Assembly (NCBI GenBank): GCA_030159075.1
Contig: BROG01000133.1
Span: forward strand, 398,501 to 462,500
DNA from: Atrina japonica
Lineage: Eukaryota > Mollusca > Bivalvia > Pterioida > Pinnidae
DNA length: 64,000 nt
Direction: 5' to 3'
The position numbers and the translations under genes are program-made. The notes beneath the pieces are model-generated. The model saw nothing but the letters and a program-made list of their open reading frames with translations, searched no databases and had not been told where the DNA came from. Each line of letters begins with the position of its first letter. The stretch's first letter is position 1. Below, piece by piece: positions 47,556 through 60,109 of the stretch.

Positions 47556-48352
47556 ATTTCATACAGATTTATTTCTCAAATAAGAATCATTGATTTGGTC
47601 TCTTCCAATTAATGTAATTAAACAGACCAGTATCTATATTAAAGGTGGATAAATAACCATTATTCAGCTTCATCCTAAAACCTACATTTTCAAATCAAAG
47701 ATGAAATAAAATTTTCATTGACGGAAAGCTTTCTATTCATATAATGTTTTGCTATCAAACAAGATAGCCAATACTACAATCAATTCTCATTTGTTGTTGA
47801 CATTGTATTGTTCCTCAAGGTTACTTACAAAGAGTGATATGAAGATCTCTATATATTTACCATGTCCTACTTCTCAAAACTTTAAAATATGTAAATACTT
47901 GAGGATACTTCACCATACTTGATCGGAACTAAATCACATGATTGTAATTCACAGGAGGTATTGTCACTTTAATATATATAAATGTTGGCAGAGATCATGA
48001 ATGCAACCATCTCAGCAATTTGTTCAAAAGAATCACTTGATTCATTCACATAATTCAGCTGAGCTCTCTTCAACATATAAAGTGATTTTTTATTTTAAGT
48101 AGTTCTTTCCTATCACTATTAGGAGTGACAACAATTTACTGGTAGTTTACCATTGCCCCAATGATCAGGTTGTACAGATACCATTATGATCAAAATATAC
48201 AGGCCGTAGAAATAATCAACAAATATCAAAATTAACCGGCTAATTGACCATCACATAATCATAGAGTTAAGTCAATAGACATAATTGTCTAGTTTAAAAA
48301 TTTACCCGCTGCCAAAATGACTGCCCCATGATCAAAGAGTTTAGAAACCTTT
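47556..48352. other. Single-copy spacer
   Basis: AT-rich intron with nothing recognised. Confidence 0.5.
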
Positions 48353-48524
48353 GCAGTAAACCTGCTTTAGCAACCACCTGTGTATAAAGACCAACTGGTC
48401 ACAAAAACCATTTTTTGCTGTCCCCAATAGTACCATTTGTGTGCATATCAACCTCTATATAAAGACCACCTCCCTATAAAGACCAGTTTCCTTGTGTCCC
48501 TAAGGAGGTTGTTATATACAAGTT
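48353..48524 (-). mobile_element. CAGTGAAAC-type small TIR element, copy 4
   Basis: The most complete copy, in inverted orientation: GCAGTAAACCTGCTTTAGCA, TGTATAAAGACCAACTGGTC, TGCTGTCCCCAATAGTACCA, CTATATAAAGACCACCTCCC, ending ATACAAGTTTTTCTTTAG. It covers all blocks seen separately at 6253, 7260 and 22838. Confidence 0.78.
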
Positions 48525-48816
48525 TTTCTTTAGTTCACAGACATAATTGTCTGATATCAAACTGGGTTTTTACCATTTATAACAGATCCCTAAACTAACT
48601 CCCTATATAAATTATGAAAAACCCATTAATTGTTATCTTGTATAGTTCCACTATAATCCTTGTGTTGGACTGGCCAAGAATTAAGTTATTTATTTATTTT
48701 TTATATCACATGGATTACACAAACAGATATACCCTAAGGTGTAATTACAGTGCTGGCAAAGATGAAATTTGAAAAAGTGTTTGTAACTGATCCATACTTA
48801 GGTCCATCCATAGATC

Positions 48817-48907
48817 TTAACTCGTCAACCCCTGTAGTCACATTTAGACTCACCCACATCAATAAATAGTAGGGTCCACTGTCATAATTCAGGTATGAAC
48901 AAGTTCA
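48817..48907 (-). mobile_element. TTAA-ended 91-bp element, copy 7 (variant subfamily)
   Basis: Exactly 91 bp: TTAACTCGTCAACCCCTG to CAGGTATGAACAAGTTCA. The interior belongs to the subfamily (TAGTCACATTTAGACTCA, GTCCACTGTCATAATTC) that expanded at 27848-28073. It provides the unexpanded reference for that locus. Confidence 0.82.
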
Positions 48908-50279
48908 TACTACAATTCAGATTTAAAATAAAGTATTGTATCAAATTCAAGCCGCAAAAATGACTGAAAAACAACAAAATTTTATAATTGGATCTGATAA
49001 TTACAGAGTAGAACATGCCTCATGTATTTTATTTCCAATGATGTATTCATATTTCTATTAAATATGAGTATAATATGAAGTTTATCTACTCCATTTTACA
49101 CATGATCAAAAACTTGAGCCGACTTGATAACCATTTCAAAATTAAGAGTTCATATTTTCACTGATGCAGTAAACAGCAGTTTTTTTTTAAGTTCAAACTA
49201 TGATAAATATGAATACACTGAACAGTTAGACCGTTTTTTGTTCCTAATTAAATTATCTGTTGTAAAAAGGAATCTTTGTCTGTCTACAATTATATTTAAG
49301 ATCCATAAATTACAAAAGCATGTTGTAAATAATACTTTACAGTTTAGAATGTAAAGAGTACAGAGAAGATTAGAATATATACATTTGTACACATTGTGCC
49401 TGGGCTTACAACATATCATGCTGATGGATCACGTGATGTCCATCTGCAGTGAAAATTAGTGAATGATATGACCAGTTGAAGTATGGCATCTGGATTAAAG
49501 GTATCAAACAAAGCAATTTAAAACATACATGTATACAAGCATCCCCCCCCACACACACACACACACACACACATGTAGTCTACATATAAAAGTCATCAAT
49601 ATACCCAGGTAAAGACTACCAACTTTTCATCTAAAAATTGACTAAATTTCCCTAAGGACTTGACAAGGTTAGTCTTACAAGAATTCAATTTAATAACAAC
49701 AACAACAAAAAGAAAAGTGAATGAATAGCAATATATGATTGAGTACTATAGCTTATACATTAACAAGCCTTTTAATTTTAAACCTATACATACCAAATTT
49801 GTGCAGAATTTGACATATACGCATTTACAGAGTTAGCTTTTATTTGTGGGGCCTTATAATCAGTAAAATTTATTTTGATTAGTTCAGTTCATAACCTCTA
49901 TGTTTTAATACAAATGATACATGATGATGGAATGAATTAAACACATAATATATTTTACACAATGTACTAAAGTTTATCATAACTATCATCACTTTCAGCT
50001 TACTGTTTTAAAAACAGACTGACATATCATGATGGCATTTGTATTTCAGAAGGTCATCTGACAGCCATGTTTTGTCATATTTGTCAAAATATTATGACAA
50101 AATAGGTACAAACATGTACTGAACACTTCATCAAACTTGAATGGAAGCTTAAATTAATGGATTCCAAATAAGACCAGTGTAATCAAATTATTTGTTTTAT
50201 ATCTTTAGTTATCAAATTATAAAAAGACATGTGTATACTCTTATAAAATTTAGCATCACTTTACCTGTAATGTACAAAG
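48908..50279. other. Single-copy stretch
   Basis: Contains a C run followed by (CA)n at 49542-49572. CCAGGTAAAGACTACCAACT at 49601-49660 matches the body of the SINE at 20622-20866 and is likely an eroded copy. Short open frames at 49124-49419 are unrecognised. Confidence 0.5.
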
Positions 50280-50289
50280 AAATGATACA

Positions 50290-50540
50290 TATGTACTTAA
50301 ATGTGACTGTGAATGTCTGTGACTGTGAATGTCTATGACTGTGAATATGTGTGACTGAGTTTGTGATCTCTGAATGTGCCTTTGTGAATCTGTGTCAGTT
50401 GTGAGGTGTAGAAGCCTTTGTATTTCTAATTTTTGAAGGCCCATCCATCTATGTAAATGTCTGAATGTGAATTTGTGTTTCCGTGTGAGTTTATGGTTGA
50501 ACGTAAATACTGTATGTGAATTTATTTGTGTGAATGCATC
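50290..50540. repeat. Degenerate GTGACTGTGAATGTCT repeat
   Basis: Short units of about 16 bp, clear at 50300-50360, dissolve into TGTGAAT-rich sequence. Confidence 0.8.
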
Positions 50541-50903
50541 TGTTCAAAGACCTATTCACAATAACTGTGGGTAACTTTGGGAAATAAGATGATACAGAAC
50601 CCCAGAAAATGACAACAAGAAACAATCAGTTACTATGACGACTTTTCTGTTTTGTTGGTAATTGTATCATTTTGCAGTCCGAAGTTACTGGACCCCAGGT
50701 ATTACAGTTTATTAAATATATAAACATGATTATGTGTTTGTATAATTTTTCTGAATCTAGTTTGGAAAAATACCTGTTTTGAAGGTTACAAAGAAAATTA
50801 AAAAAATATATAAATCACCAGGATTTTCATACTACAGGCTGATGTGAAGAGTAAATCATTTAATGTAAATTGTATTATTTGGAGTAGACCACATATATAT
50901 CAA
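50541..50903. other. Single-copy spacer
   Basis: AT-rich intron with nothing recognised. Confidence 0.5.
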
Positions 50904-51178
50904 ATATACAGTGGAACCTAAATATTAAGAACACCTCCACTGTCCATCTCAATGTCTTCTTATTAGTGAGGCATTCTCTTAAAATCTATTTGATATACAT
51001 AATGAAATGATCAAGACACTGAATATTTTGGCCTTAAATCCAAGCTGGTCTCCTAAGTATGATGGTCTCCTAATTTAAGTGAGGTGGTCTAAGTGAGGTG
51101 GTCGCCTTAGCGAGGTGGTCGCCTTAGCGAGGTGGTCACCTAAGCAAGGTGGTCTTTAGGCAAAGTTCCACTGTATAT
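50904..51178. mobile_element. TA-flanked TIR element with internal tandem repeats
   Basis: Perfect 14-bp inverted ends, ATATACAGTGGAAC (50904-50917) and its complement (51165-51178). The CAGTGGAAC end inside a TA context is reminiscent of Tc1/mariner-pogo type elements. At 51085-51155 the unit GAGGTGGTCGCCTTAGC is repeated about four times. No transposase. Confidence 0.82.
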
Positions 51179-51784
51179 CACATTAATTGAAGAAAATCAT
51201 CATGAAAAGAATGTGGAAGTCTGCCTTATCAATGTAATTTAAACAAATTCCAAATGATGAATATGTTTTGAAAAGAAACAAAACTCTTTCCTATGACTGT
51301 GGTCAAGCAATTTGGAAAACAAAATCATATTCCAGCAAAACGATGTCAAGAAACAATCAGTTCCTAGCAATCTACATATATACTAAAATGAAAATGGTTT
51401 TAGTTTCTGAAGTGGAGGTCATTAGAAGAAGCAAACACTGTGATTAATATATAGCAAAAGAAAACCTCTTTAACTTGTTACATAATTTTAATGTCTAATT
51501 GGGATTCAAAATTACTGAAAGGAGAAATGATGAACTCATTGCCTCTAAATAATTCAACTCTCTCCATGACAAATAACCTTGTACAGAAACATGGAGTCAG
51601 ACATTGTTTAAAATCCTCCTCACCCTGTTACTGATCAAAAATGTATGTTGCTTTATAATTAACTCTCTATTACTCTTGTTTGTAAAATATTAACTAAGTT
51701 AAACTACAACAGGCTCTAAATAAACTATGAATATCCTATGTCAGGGCTATAAGGAGGTTACTTATATACAAATATGAGAAATTT
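51179..51784. other. Single-copy spacer
   Basis: AT-rich intron with nothing recognised. Confidence 0.5.
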
Positions 51785-51789
51785 CTCTC

Positions 51790-51970
51790 CTTAGATCACT
51801 GTATTCATGCTCTGGTCAGTGTTGACCACAGTATCATTTGTTATAAAGGTGCATGTTTCTTGTCCAATAAAATCAGTTTCTCTCTTTAGATCACATCCTG
51901 GTCAGTGTTGACCACAGTATCATTTGTTATAAAGGTGTTTCTTGTCCAGTAAAATCAATTTCTCAGGAAA
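51790..51970. repeat. Two-copy direct repeat of about 90 bp
   Basis: TTAGATCAC through CTGGTCAGTGTTGACCACAG, TATCATTTGTTATAAAGGTG and TCTTGTCCA(A/G)TAAAATCA occurs twice in tandem, differing by a small deletion. Confidence 0.92.
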
Positions 51971-52344
51971 TCTAAATTCCCTAGAATGTATCTCAGGAAA
52001 AATAAACAAATGCATTATAAATGGAATTCTGAAGAAATCTAATCATATAACATGTTTACAATGAAGAAGACAGAAAACTGTTCGATGTAGATAATTCATT
52101 AAAAGGTCATCTCAACCTGTTGGTCAGGTCCAGTGAAATCTACATCTTCATACAAGTCAAATTACCCATCAATACAAATTGTAAAGGTGTGCCTTGGTAT
52201 GGACCTATAATCCTCCAACATCATAAAATATCTATACTGCAGTAAACATAAGTGATATTAACAAACATATACCATTAAATGATATAAGCCATCAAGACAA
52301 ATACCTCACATGACATTAAGTATTGGAGCATTGACTTCATATCA
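51971..52344. other. Single-copy spacer
   Basis: AT-rich intron with nothing recognised. Confidence 0.5.
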
Positions 52345-53265
52345 ATTCATAATAATACTGACCACTCATAACAACAGGTTATACAGCATAGACATCTCAC
52401 CAACTCAAACAGCATTAATGTCCAACAGATCATTGACCACTCATGAAAACAGGTAATATAGCATAGACATCTCACCAACTCAGACAGCATTAATGTCCAA
52501 AAGATCACTGACCACTCATGACAACAGGTAATATAGCATAGACATCTCACCAACTCAGACAGCATTAATGTCCAAAAGATCACTGACCACTCATGACAAC
52601 AGGTAATATAGCATAGACATCTCACCAACTCATACAACATTAATGTCCAAAAGATCACTGACCACTCATGACAACAGGTAATGCAGCTTAGACATCATAC
52701 TAACTCATATGTAGCATTAATATCCTACAAGTCACTGACCACTCATTACTACAAGTAATACAGCATCTTAACATCTCACAATCTCATACAGCATTAATAT
52801 CCTACAGATCAGTGATCACTCATTACTACAGGTAATACAAAATAGATATCTCACCAACTCATAGAGCATTAACATCTAAGAGATCACTGACCAGTCATGA
52901 CGACAGGTAATATGACATTTCACCAACTCATACAACATCAATGTCCTACAGATGACTGACCACTCATGTCAACAGGTAATACAGCATAGACATATCTCCA
53001 ACTCATACAGCATTAATATCCTACAGATCACTGACCACTCATACCAACAGGTAATACAGCATAGACATCTCGCCAACTCATACAGCATTAATATCCTACA
53101 GATCACTGACCACTCATGCCAACAAGTAATACAGCATAGACATCTTGCCAACTCATACAGCATTAATATCCTACAGATCACTGACCACTCATGCCAACAA
53201 GTAATACAGCATAGACATATCGCCAATTCATACAGCATTAATATCCTACAGATCACTGACCTTTG
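52345..53265. repeat. 75-bp minisatellite
   Basis: About 12 units of GATCACTGACCACTCATGAC, AACAGGTAATA(T/C)AGCATAGA, CATCTCACCAACTCA and ACAGCATTAAT. The left and right blocks are regular and a diverged block lies at 52680-52930. 75 is a multiple of three, hence frames of about 100 codons. Confidence 0.96.
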
Positions 53266-53838
53266 GCTTTATATCAATGTTCAACATGCACAAACACCAT
53301 CACTAAAAGGACTCATATTGCAAAAGTGAGAGTTATGCATGTAATTAAAAAAAAAATCTGTTTTGAGAGGAAATAAAGCATAGAAGATGGCAAATGAACA
53401 AATTGTTAGTACAAGTCTGTAAAATATCTGTGGTGGCAGGATGCCCAATAAATAATTCAGTTTACTGCTAAAACCACAAACCAATACAGATCCGTCTTAT
53501 GACATGTGCTGGCATTTTACTGTAGTAAGTTGTGTAATCATAAAGAAATAGGAAGAAGATGAGAGATTCAGGAAATACTAGGACAGTACAATATAGCAAA
53601 CATAGAGTAAAACAACCAGCATGTAATTACTACAAATTGAGTACAAGAACTTTTGACTTCATGTTGCTAACAATTACATAAAATATCTATTTTCCATGAA
53701 AGGAATGAGCTGAAAATTCAGTATAGTTGTCTTGAGAGCTAACTAATTTTGATGTCAATTGATGAGATCTAATTTTTCAATGTGTCACTCAAGTTTTATT
53801 AAACAATTTCTCAATCCCAGATATTAGATGTAAATGTA
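53266..53838. other. Single-copy spacer
   Basis: AT-rich intron with nothing recognised. Confidence 0.5.
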
Positions 53839-54610
53839 TCTATGTCATGCATCATGTTAATATCATCTATGATATCATGTATTGTGTTAATATCATCTAT
53901 GATATCATATCTTATGTTAATATCATCTATGATATTATATCTTATGTTAATATCATCTATGATATCATGTATTACGTTAATACCATCTATGATATCATAT
54001 CTTATGTTAATATCATCTATGATATCATGTATTATGTTAATATCATCTATGATACTATACATTGTGTTAATATCATCTATGATATCATGTATTATGTTAA
54101 TATCATCTATGATATCATATCTTATGTTAATATCATCTATGATACTATACATTGTGTTAATATCATCTATGATATCATGTATTATGTTAATATCATGTGA
54201 TATCATATCTTATGTTAATATCATCTATGATATTATATCTTATGTTAATATCATCTATGATATATCTTATGTTAATATCATCTATGATACTATACATTGT
54301 GTTAATATCATCTATGATATCATGTATTATGTTAATATCATCTGTGATATCATATCTTATGTTAATATCATCTATGATATCATATCTTATGTTAATATCA
54401 TCTATGATACTATACATTGTGTTAATATCATCTATGATATCATATCTTATGTTAATATCATCTATGATATCATGTCTAATGTTAATATCATCTATGATAT
54501 CATGTTATGTGTTAATATCATCTATGATATAATATCTTATGTTAATATCATCTATGATACTATACATTGTGTTAATATCATCTATGATACCATACATTGT
54601 TTATATATTC
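53839..54610. repeat. 30-bp minisatellite rich in ATGATATCAT palindromes
   Basis: About 25 units of GTTAATATCATCTATGATAT then CATGTATTAT, with recurring subtypes (CATATCTTAT, TATACATTGT) in a partly periodic order. A 259-codon plus-strand frame, the longest in the window, is a pure repeat translation. Confidence 0.97.
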
Positions 54611-55165
54611 TACATGTATAATATCATGTAATATGTGACATCTTTGATATCATGAACCTATTATTGGTATAATATATGTAAAATTTCATTGGTATATGGA
54701 AACAACGAAATAAACAAATTTAAAACCACAATGAAATTTCTTGATTCTATGGTATCTGTCTTGGATAACTGAAGTGTGAGGCTTGATATAAAACATAAAT
54801 GATAACAATTAGGGTTAATAAAAACAACAAGTAAATGATGAATGGGCAAAATTAATGTAAAATATTACAAATGCACAATTATACCCCACAGAAATTATGT
54901 CAGTTTCATTTTCAAGGTTGAAGATCTATTTCATAACTGTAAGTATGTTTAGATATATGTATATTAAGATATAAATCATGTGCTACTATTTTTGTTACAA
55001 CTTTCAAGAGCACTAAGCACTCTATTAATCACTGACTAGAATGAATAGATATAAATGTTTGTTGTATTGATGTATCACTAAAACAAATCAAATATCATCA
55101 GATCTTATACATGTACATTTTGTTTCCACATAAAAGAAATTGATTATTGTATGATTTTACCTATA
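54611..55165. other. Single-copy spacer
   Basis: AT-rich intron with nothing recognised. Confidence 0.5.
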
Positions 55166-55312
55166 TCACCTGTAGTTAAGTTAATATTTAGATCATTATT
55201 AGAGTTAATATTTAGATCATTATTAGAGTTAATATTTAGATCATTACCAGAGTTAATATTTAGATCATTACCAGAGTTAATATTTGGATCATTACCAATG
55301 TCAATATTAAGA
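55166..55312. repeat. 24-bp minisatellite
   Basis: Six units of AGAGTTAATATTTAGATCAT plus TACC or TATT. Confidence 0.96.
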
Positions 55313-56200
55313 TCACTACAAGAATACAGGGGTGGATTCAGGATTTTCAAAAGAGGGGGTAGAGGACCACAAGAGATTCCTGTGATACCATTCATTCACA
55401 AAACTTATGTAAAACCAGTATTGAATTTCCTAATTTTCCAGACATTGTTTTTGCCTGTTTTCAATAAACGTTATATCAGACAAATTATAAATAAATTATT
55501 TTTTCACAAGACTTGTAATTATTTTCATTCAGCACATTACGAAAAGATATGTACGTCCTTTACTACAAAATATCAATCATAACAATATTTTGATATTAAA
55601 ATAGAAACCCTAATAAAGTTTTTTTATTAACAATTATGAAAATATGTCAATGAAAACACTTAATTTAAACATAAACACTTAAAATGTAGTCAGCTGACAT
55701 ATTTTACAAGTTTTACAATTTAAAATATGACAAACACTACAGGTTACCAAGTGATAACAAAGTCCATCTAACTATCTAACGACCCGAAGTTTTATACCCA
55801 GTCTTAAACAACAAGTTCTAACAGTTCCGATAAATAACCAAATATTCATCACTAGTGATTTGTACGAGATACAAGATTTAAAACTGAAAATGTTGTAATT
55901 TAATTGTATTTTAAAATCATTATATGTATAGCAGTACTGAAACCTTTCAATGACAGCTGGAAATTATTCCGCAAGAAAAACGAGAAAATCATTGATTTTG
56001 AATGTAATGTAAACTTCCAACACTTACAAGTGACATGATCACAAAACAAGGATGATTAATTTTAAACATGAAGATGTTTAAACAAATATAAGATTGTTCC
56101 AATTAAACCTTAAAACATCCTTCGAGTGATTTAAAGCTTTTCTCTCTTAAAGCTGTGAAGATATCAAAATGAAACTTTCAATCATACTCAAGTGATAGAC
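55313..56200. other. Single-copy stretch with a dispersed-repeat start
   Basis: GGGGTGGATTCAGGATTT at 55329-55346 resembles the start of the possible element at 28362. The plus frame over 55151-55582 (143 codons) combines array and this sequence and is not a gene. CpG is somewhat more frequent at 55460-56120. Confidence 0.4.
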
Positions 56201-57810
56201 TTTTTATAATATCAGTCACTTACAGGCTTCATGTGTAGGGAGGGTGTAATGTCGAACTATCAGTCACTTAGAGGCTTCATGTGTAAGTAGGGAGACTGTA
56301 ATGTTGAACTATCAGCTAGATGGAGGTTTCATGTGTAAGTAGAGAGAGTGTAATGTCGAACTATCAGTCACTTAGAGGCTTCATGTGTAAGTAGGGAGAG
56401 CGTAATGTTAAACTATCAGTCACTCAGAGGTTTCATGTGTAAGTACATGTAGGGAGAGTGTAATGTTGAATTATCAGCCAGATAGAGGCTTCATGTGTAA
56501 GTAGGGAGGGTGTAATGTTGAACTATCAGTCACTTAGAGGCTTCATGTGTAAGTAGGGAGAGTGTAATGTTGAACTATCAGTCAGACAGAGGCTTCATGT
56601 GTAAGTAGTATAATGTTGAACTATCAGTCATGTGTAAGTGGCGAGAGCATAATGTTTCATGTGTAAGATGAGAAAGCGTACTGTTGAAATGTCAGCAACC
56701 TGAAGCTTCAAGTGTAAGTAGGAGGGTGTAATGTTGAACTATCAGCCACTTACAGGCTTCAAGTGTAAGTAGGAGGGCGTAATGTTGAACTATCAGTCAC
56801 TTACAGGCTTCAAGTGTAAGTAGGAGGGCATAATGTTGAACTATCAGCCATTTACAGGCTTCAAGTGTAAGTAGGAGGCATAATGTTGAACTATCAGCCA
56901 CTTACAGGCTTCAAGTGTAAGTAGGGGGCATAATGTTGAACTATCAGCCACTTACAGGCTTCAAGTGTAAGTAGGAGGCATAATGTTGAACTATCAGCCA
57001 CTTACAGGCTTCAAGTGTAAGTAGGGGGCATAATGTTGAAATATCAGCCACTTACAGGCTTCAAGTGTAAGTAGGAGGGCATAATGTTGAACTATCAGCC
57101 ACTTACAGGCTTCAATTGTAAGTAGGAGGCGTAATGTTGAACTATCAGCCACATTCAAGTGTAAGTAGGGGGCATAATGTTGAACTATCAGCCACTTACA
57201 GGCTTCAAGTGTAAGTAGGGGGCATAATGTTGAACTACCAGCCTCGTACAGGCTTCAAGTGTAAGTAGGGGGTGTAATGTTGAACTATCAGCCACTTACA
57301 GGCTTCAATTGTAAGTAGGAGGCGTAATGTTGAACTATCAGCCACATTCAAGTGTAAGTAGGGGGCATAATGTTGAACTATCAGCCACTTACAGGCTTCA
57401 AGTGTAAGTAGGGGGCATAATGTTGAACTACCAGCCTCGTACAGGCTTCAAGTGTAAGTAGGGGGTGTAATGTTGAACTATCAGCCACTTACAGGCTTCA
57501 ATTGTAAGTAGGAGGCGTAATGTTGAACTATCAGCCACATTCAAGTGTAAGTAGGGGGCATAATGTTGAACTATCAGCCACTTACAGGCTTCAAGTGTAA
57601 GTAGGGGGCATAATGTTGAACTACCAGCCTCATACAGGCTTCAAGTGTAAGTAGGGGGTGTAATGTTGAACTATCAGCCACCTTCATGTGTAAGTACGGA
57701 GAGCGTAATTTTGAACTGTCAAACTATCAAAAAAGTCTCCATGTGTAAGTAAGAAGGGTGTAATGTTGAACTGTCACCCACTTATACAGGCTTCATGTGT
57801 AAGTAACTTA
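56201..57810. repeat. 50-bp minisatellite with 193-bp higher-order units
   Basis: The basic unit is GGCTTCAAGTGTAAGTAGGG, GGCATAATGTTGAACTATCA, GCCACTTACA (50 bp). At 57128-57710 a 193-bp block of four variant units, marked by GGCGTAATG and CCACATTCAAG, repeats with starts at 57128, 57321 and 57514 and is almost unchanged. The left part is older and more diverged. Confidence 0.97.
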
Positions 57811-59654
57811 AATATCTTAAATAATTATTTTTCCTGATTGAACAAAAGCATAATTAATCAACTTAATAAGGTTACATAACCATTCTTATTTAAGGGCATA
57901 CATGAATAAAATGAAATTCTACTGTGAATGAGATGAGGTCCTTATTGCTAGATGTAGTCCTCATTTCTAGATGCAACACCCCCACTTCTAAACACAGCGA
58001 TTATTACTTCTAGATATGGCCTTCATTTCTAGACATGGCCTTCATTTCTAAATGTGATCAATATTTCTATATTTGGCTCTAGATGTGCATGGCCCTTGTT
58101 TTTAGACATGGCCTTCATTTCTAGAGGTGGTCATTATTTACACAGAACATTGTACAACTTTTGTTACACAGTTCACAGTGAAAACAGAAATTACAAGAGC
58201 TGGAGATTAAAATATGATCAGAATGCCTGAGAGCAAAATCAGCAATGCCTTCATTATACAAATACCATGTAAACTTTAATTTACCCTCTCTATGGAGCAT
58301 CAATAATTAATGATACTATCTTGTCTGAAAATCAAATGAAATGTTTTTACCACCATAAACCACTCTGTCACAGATAGATTTAAATCAGAGATGACCAGCT
58401 GTCTCTTTGCTGCAGATAAAAATATAAAGCAAAAATGATCTGATCTCCCCTAATCTTTCTTGGCATTTCATTCCATGAAATCTGGCCATAAAGTTATCAA
58501 TAACATACCAACATTTACAAAATTGGAATGAAAAGCTAACCCGGCAGGAAACAATATCACCTTATTTTTGTAAGTGAATTTTGGTTTTATTTTGTCACTG
58601 ATACGAATCAGCTGATGATAATGTGAGGAAGTCCTGTCAGTTTTATTTCAGTGTCTATACATCTCAAAATTCTATATTTTACTGACTTGTTTACAACCAC
58701 TGATATATGTATTTCTAAGTCATAGTACAATGACATAAAGGGAACTGTATTTCATTTGCTCCTTCCAGACCTCCAATTTAAGTTCTTCCTAACAATAAAC
58801 AAAAGTTTAATATAAGGAATGAAATGTATATGATGTATGAATAATGGCTGTTGTCAGTCCAAATAATCAGGATAATAGGACAATTTTTAAAAATAAGAAA
58901 TTTACAAGAAACACAAGGTCACAAATGCATGTAGGACTGCATGTTAACTGTGTAACTATAATGTCAACAAATATGTCACACTGGAAACTAGCACTTGACA
59001 AATACAATGGTTTTTTTTTTACAGTTTACCATGAGTTTCAGTATATTATTAACAGGTGCTCTCTGACCATCCACATGCAGTACATCACTTACAAACTTAA
59101 TTACAGACTGCTCTCAATACAGCCAACAATACACACAAGATCATGATTGACTCTGAAAAGTTCAATGAAGATACATTCAGTAATAACTCTTTTTTGATAA
59201 GATATTAATTTCCTTTTGTTGCCCTCTTCATCAAACACCCAAATTATTTGTAGTCAATGTTTACAGAGATGCTAGACAATTAATATTCTGAAGACCATAA
59301 CAATTTTTTGCAAGTATTATTGAGTTCAAAGGTTACAAGAATTCAACACTGCTTGACATATCTATCAATTTGTTCTGACTCATTCTTTAGATATAGAACA
59401 TGAAAAAAACCATTTAGACAACTTATCATTGGAGAGTAAAAGACAGTTTATGCTTATTACATTATACTTTCTCTTTTTTAAAATTAAAATACAGTCAAAC
59501 CTATTTCCAACTTTTATCAGATTGTTAGCTACTAGACAAAAATAAAAAAAAAATTAAAACCTGATAACTGCAGCAGTTAGATAGCCTAATACTATAACAT
59601 AAGACCTGCCATTCTGTACATGTGACTATATTTTCTCCAGTGGTTCACTGCATG
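57811..59654. other. Single-copy stretch with a short degenerate repeat
   Basis: 57955-58135 holds degenerate CTTCATTTCTAGACATGGC units. A minus-strand cysteine-containing frame at 58121-58303 and a plus frame at 58844-59146 are unrecognised. CAGTCAAACC at 59490 may be a lone end of a CAGT-type element. Confidence 0.45.
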
Positions 59655-59848
59655 GTGTATCCTTCTTTTTTATGGGGAATTATTTTCTTGTCAACCACTA
59701 GGGTATTGACAAGCTAAATGTAATATGACATCAAATTACAATGTATGACATAGAATGTCTGTGGCTTCTAGAATGCAGTACATATTGATGTCAGACTTGA
59801 CATAGAACTGCTCTACACAGACGTGTATTCAAGACATGGGAGAAAAAT
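59655..59848. mobile_element. Dispersed element related to 40723-41090 (unexpanded)
   Basis: TATGGGGAATTATTTTCTTG, ACTAGGGTATTGACAAG and AGAATGCAGTACATATTGAT correspond in order to 40723-40860, but without the 60-bp tandem expansion. Confidence 0.65.
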
Positions 59849-60012
59849 AATCAACCCCTATACCTCGAGGGTATGATATTTAAGGAATCTCAAACCTCAG
59901 GATAATATTCTTGAATGACAAACCCTCGCCAAGCCTTTGGTTTAATTATCATTCAAGAATCTTACCCTTGGATTGAAATTCCTTTGTCATACCCTCAAGG
60001 TAGGGGTTGATT
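59849..60012. mobile_element. 164-bp fold-back element
   Basis: Nearly the whole segment is an inverted repeat. Left AATCAACCCCTA, CGAGGGTATGA and ATTCTTGAATGA pair with TAGGGGTTGATT, TCATACCCTCAAGG and TCATTCAAGAATC on the right. The arms are about 75 bp. Confidence 0.85.
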
Positions 60013-60109
60013 CTAATAACCTATATAGAGAAGAAAACCATTGCTGTAATCAAAGTGATATATCTTTATGTATCTGAGTGTTTCTCTAACACTCAATTCA
60101 GCCATATGA

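Noticed and set aside
53842..54621. A 259-codon open frame
   Set aside because: It is a translation of the 30-bp array. Comparable frames exist in other frames and on the other strand, and the composition is a simple repeat.
58121..58303. A cysteine-containing minus-strand frame as a missing EGF or MNNL exon
   Set aside because: The cysteine spacing fits neither EGF nor MNNL, splice sites are lacking, and EGF exons should lie on the other side of the DSL exon.
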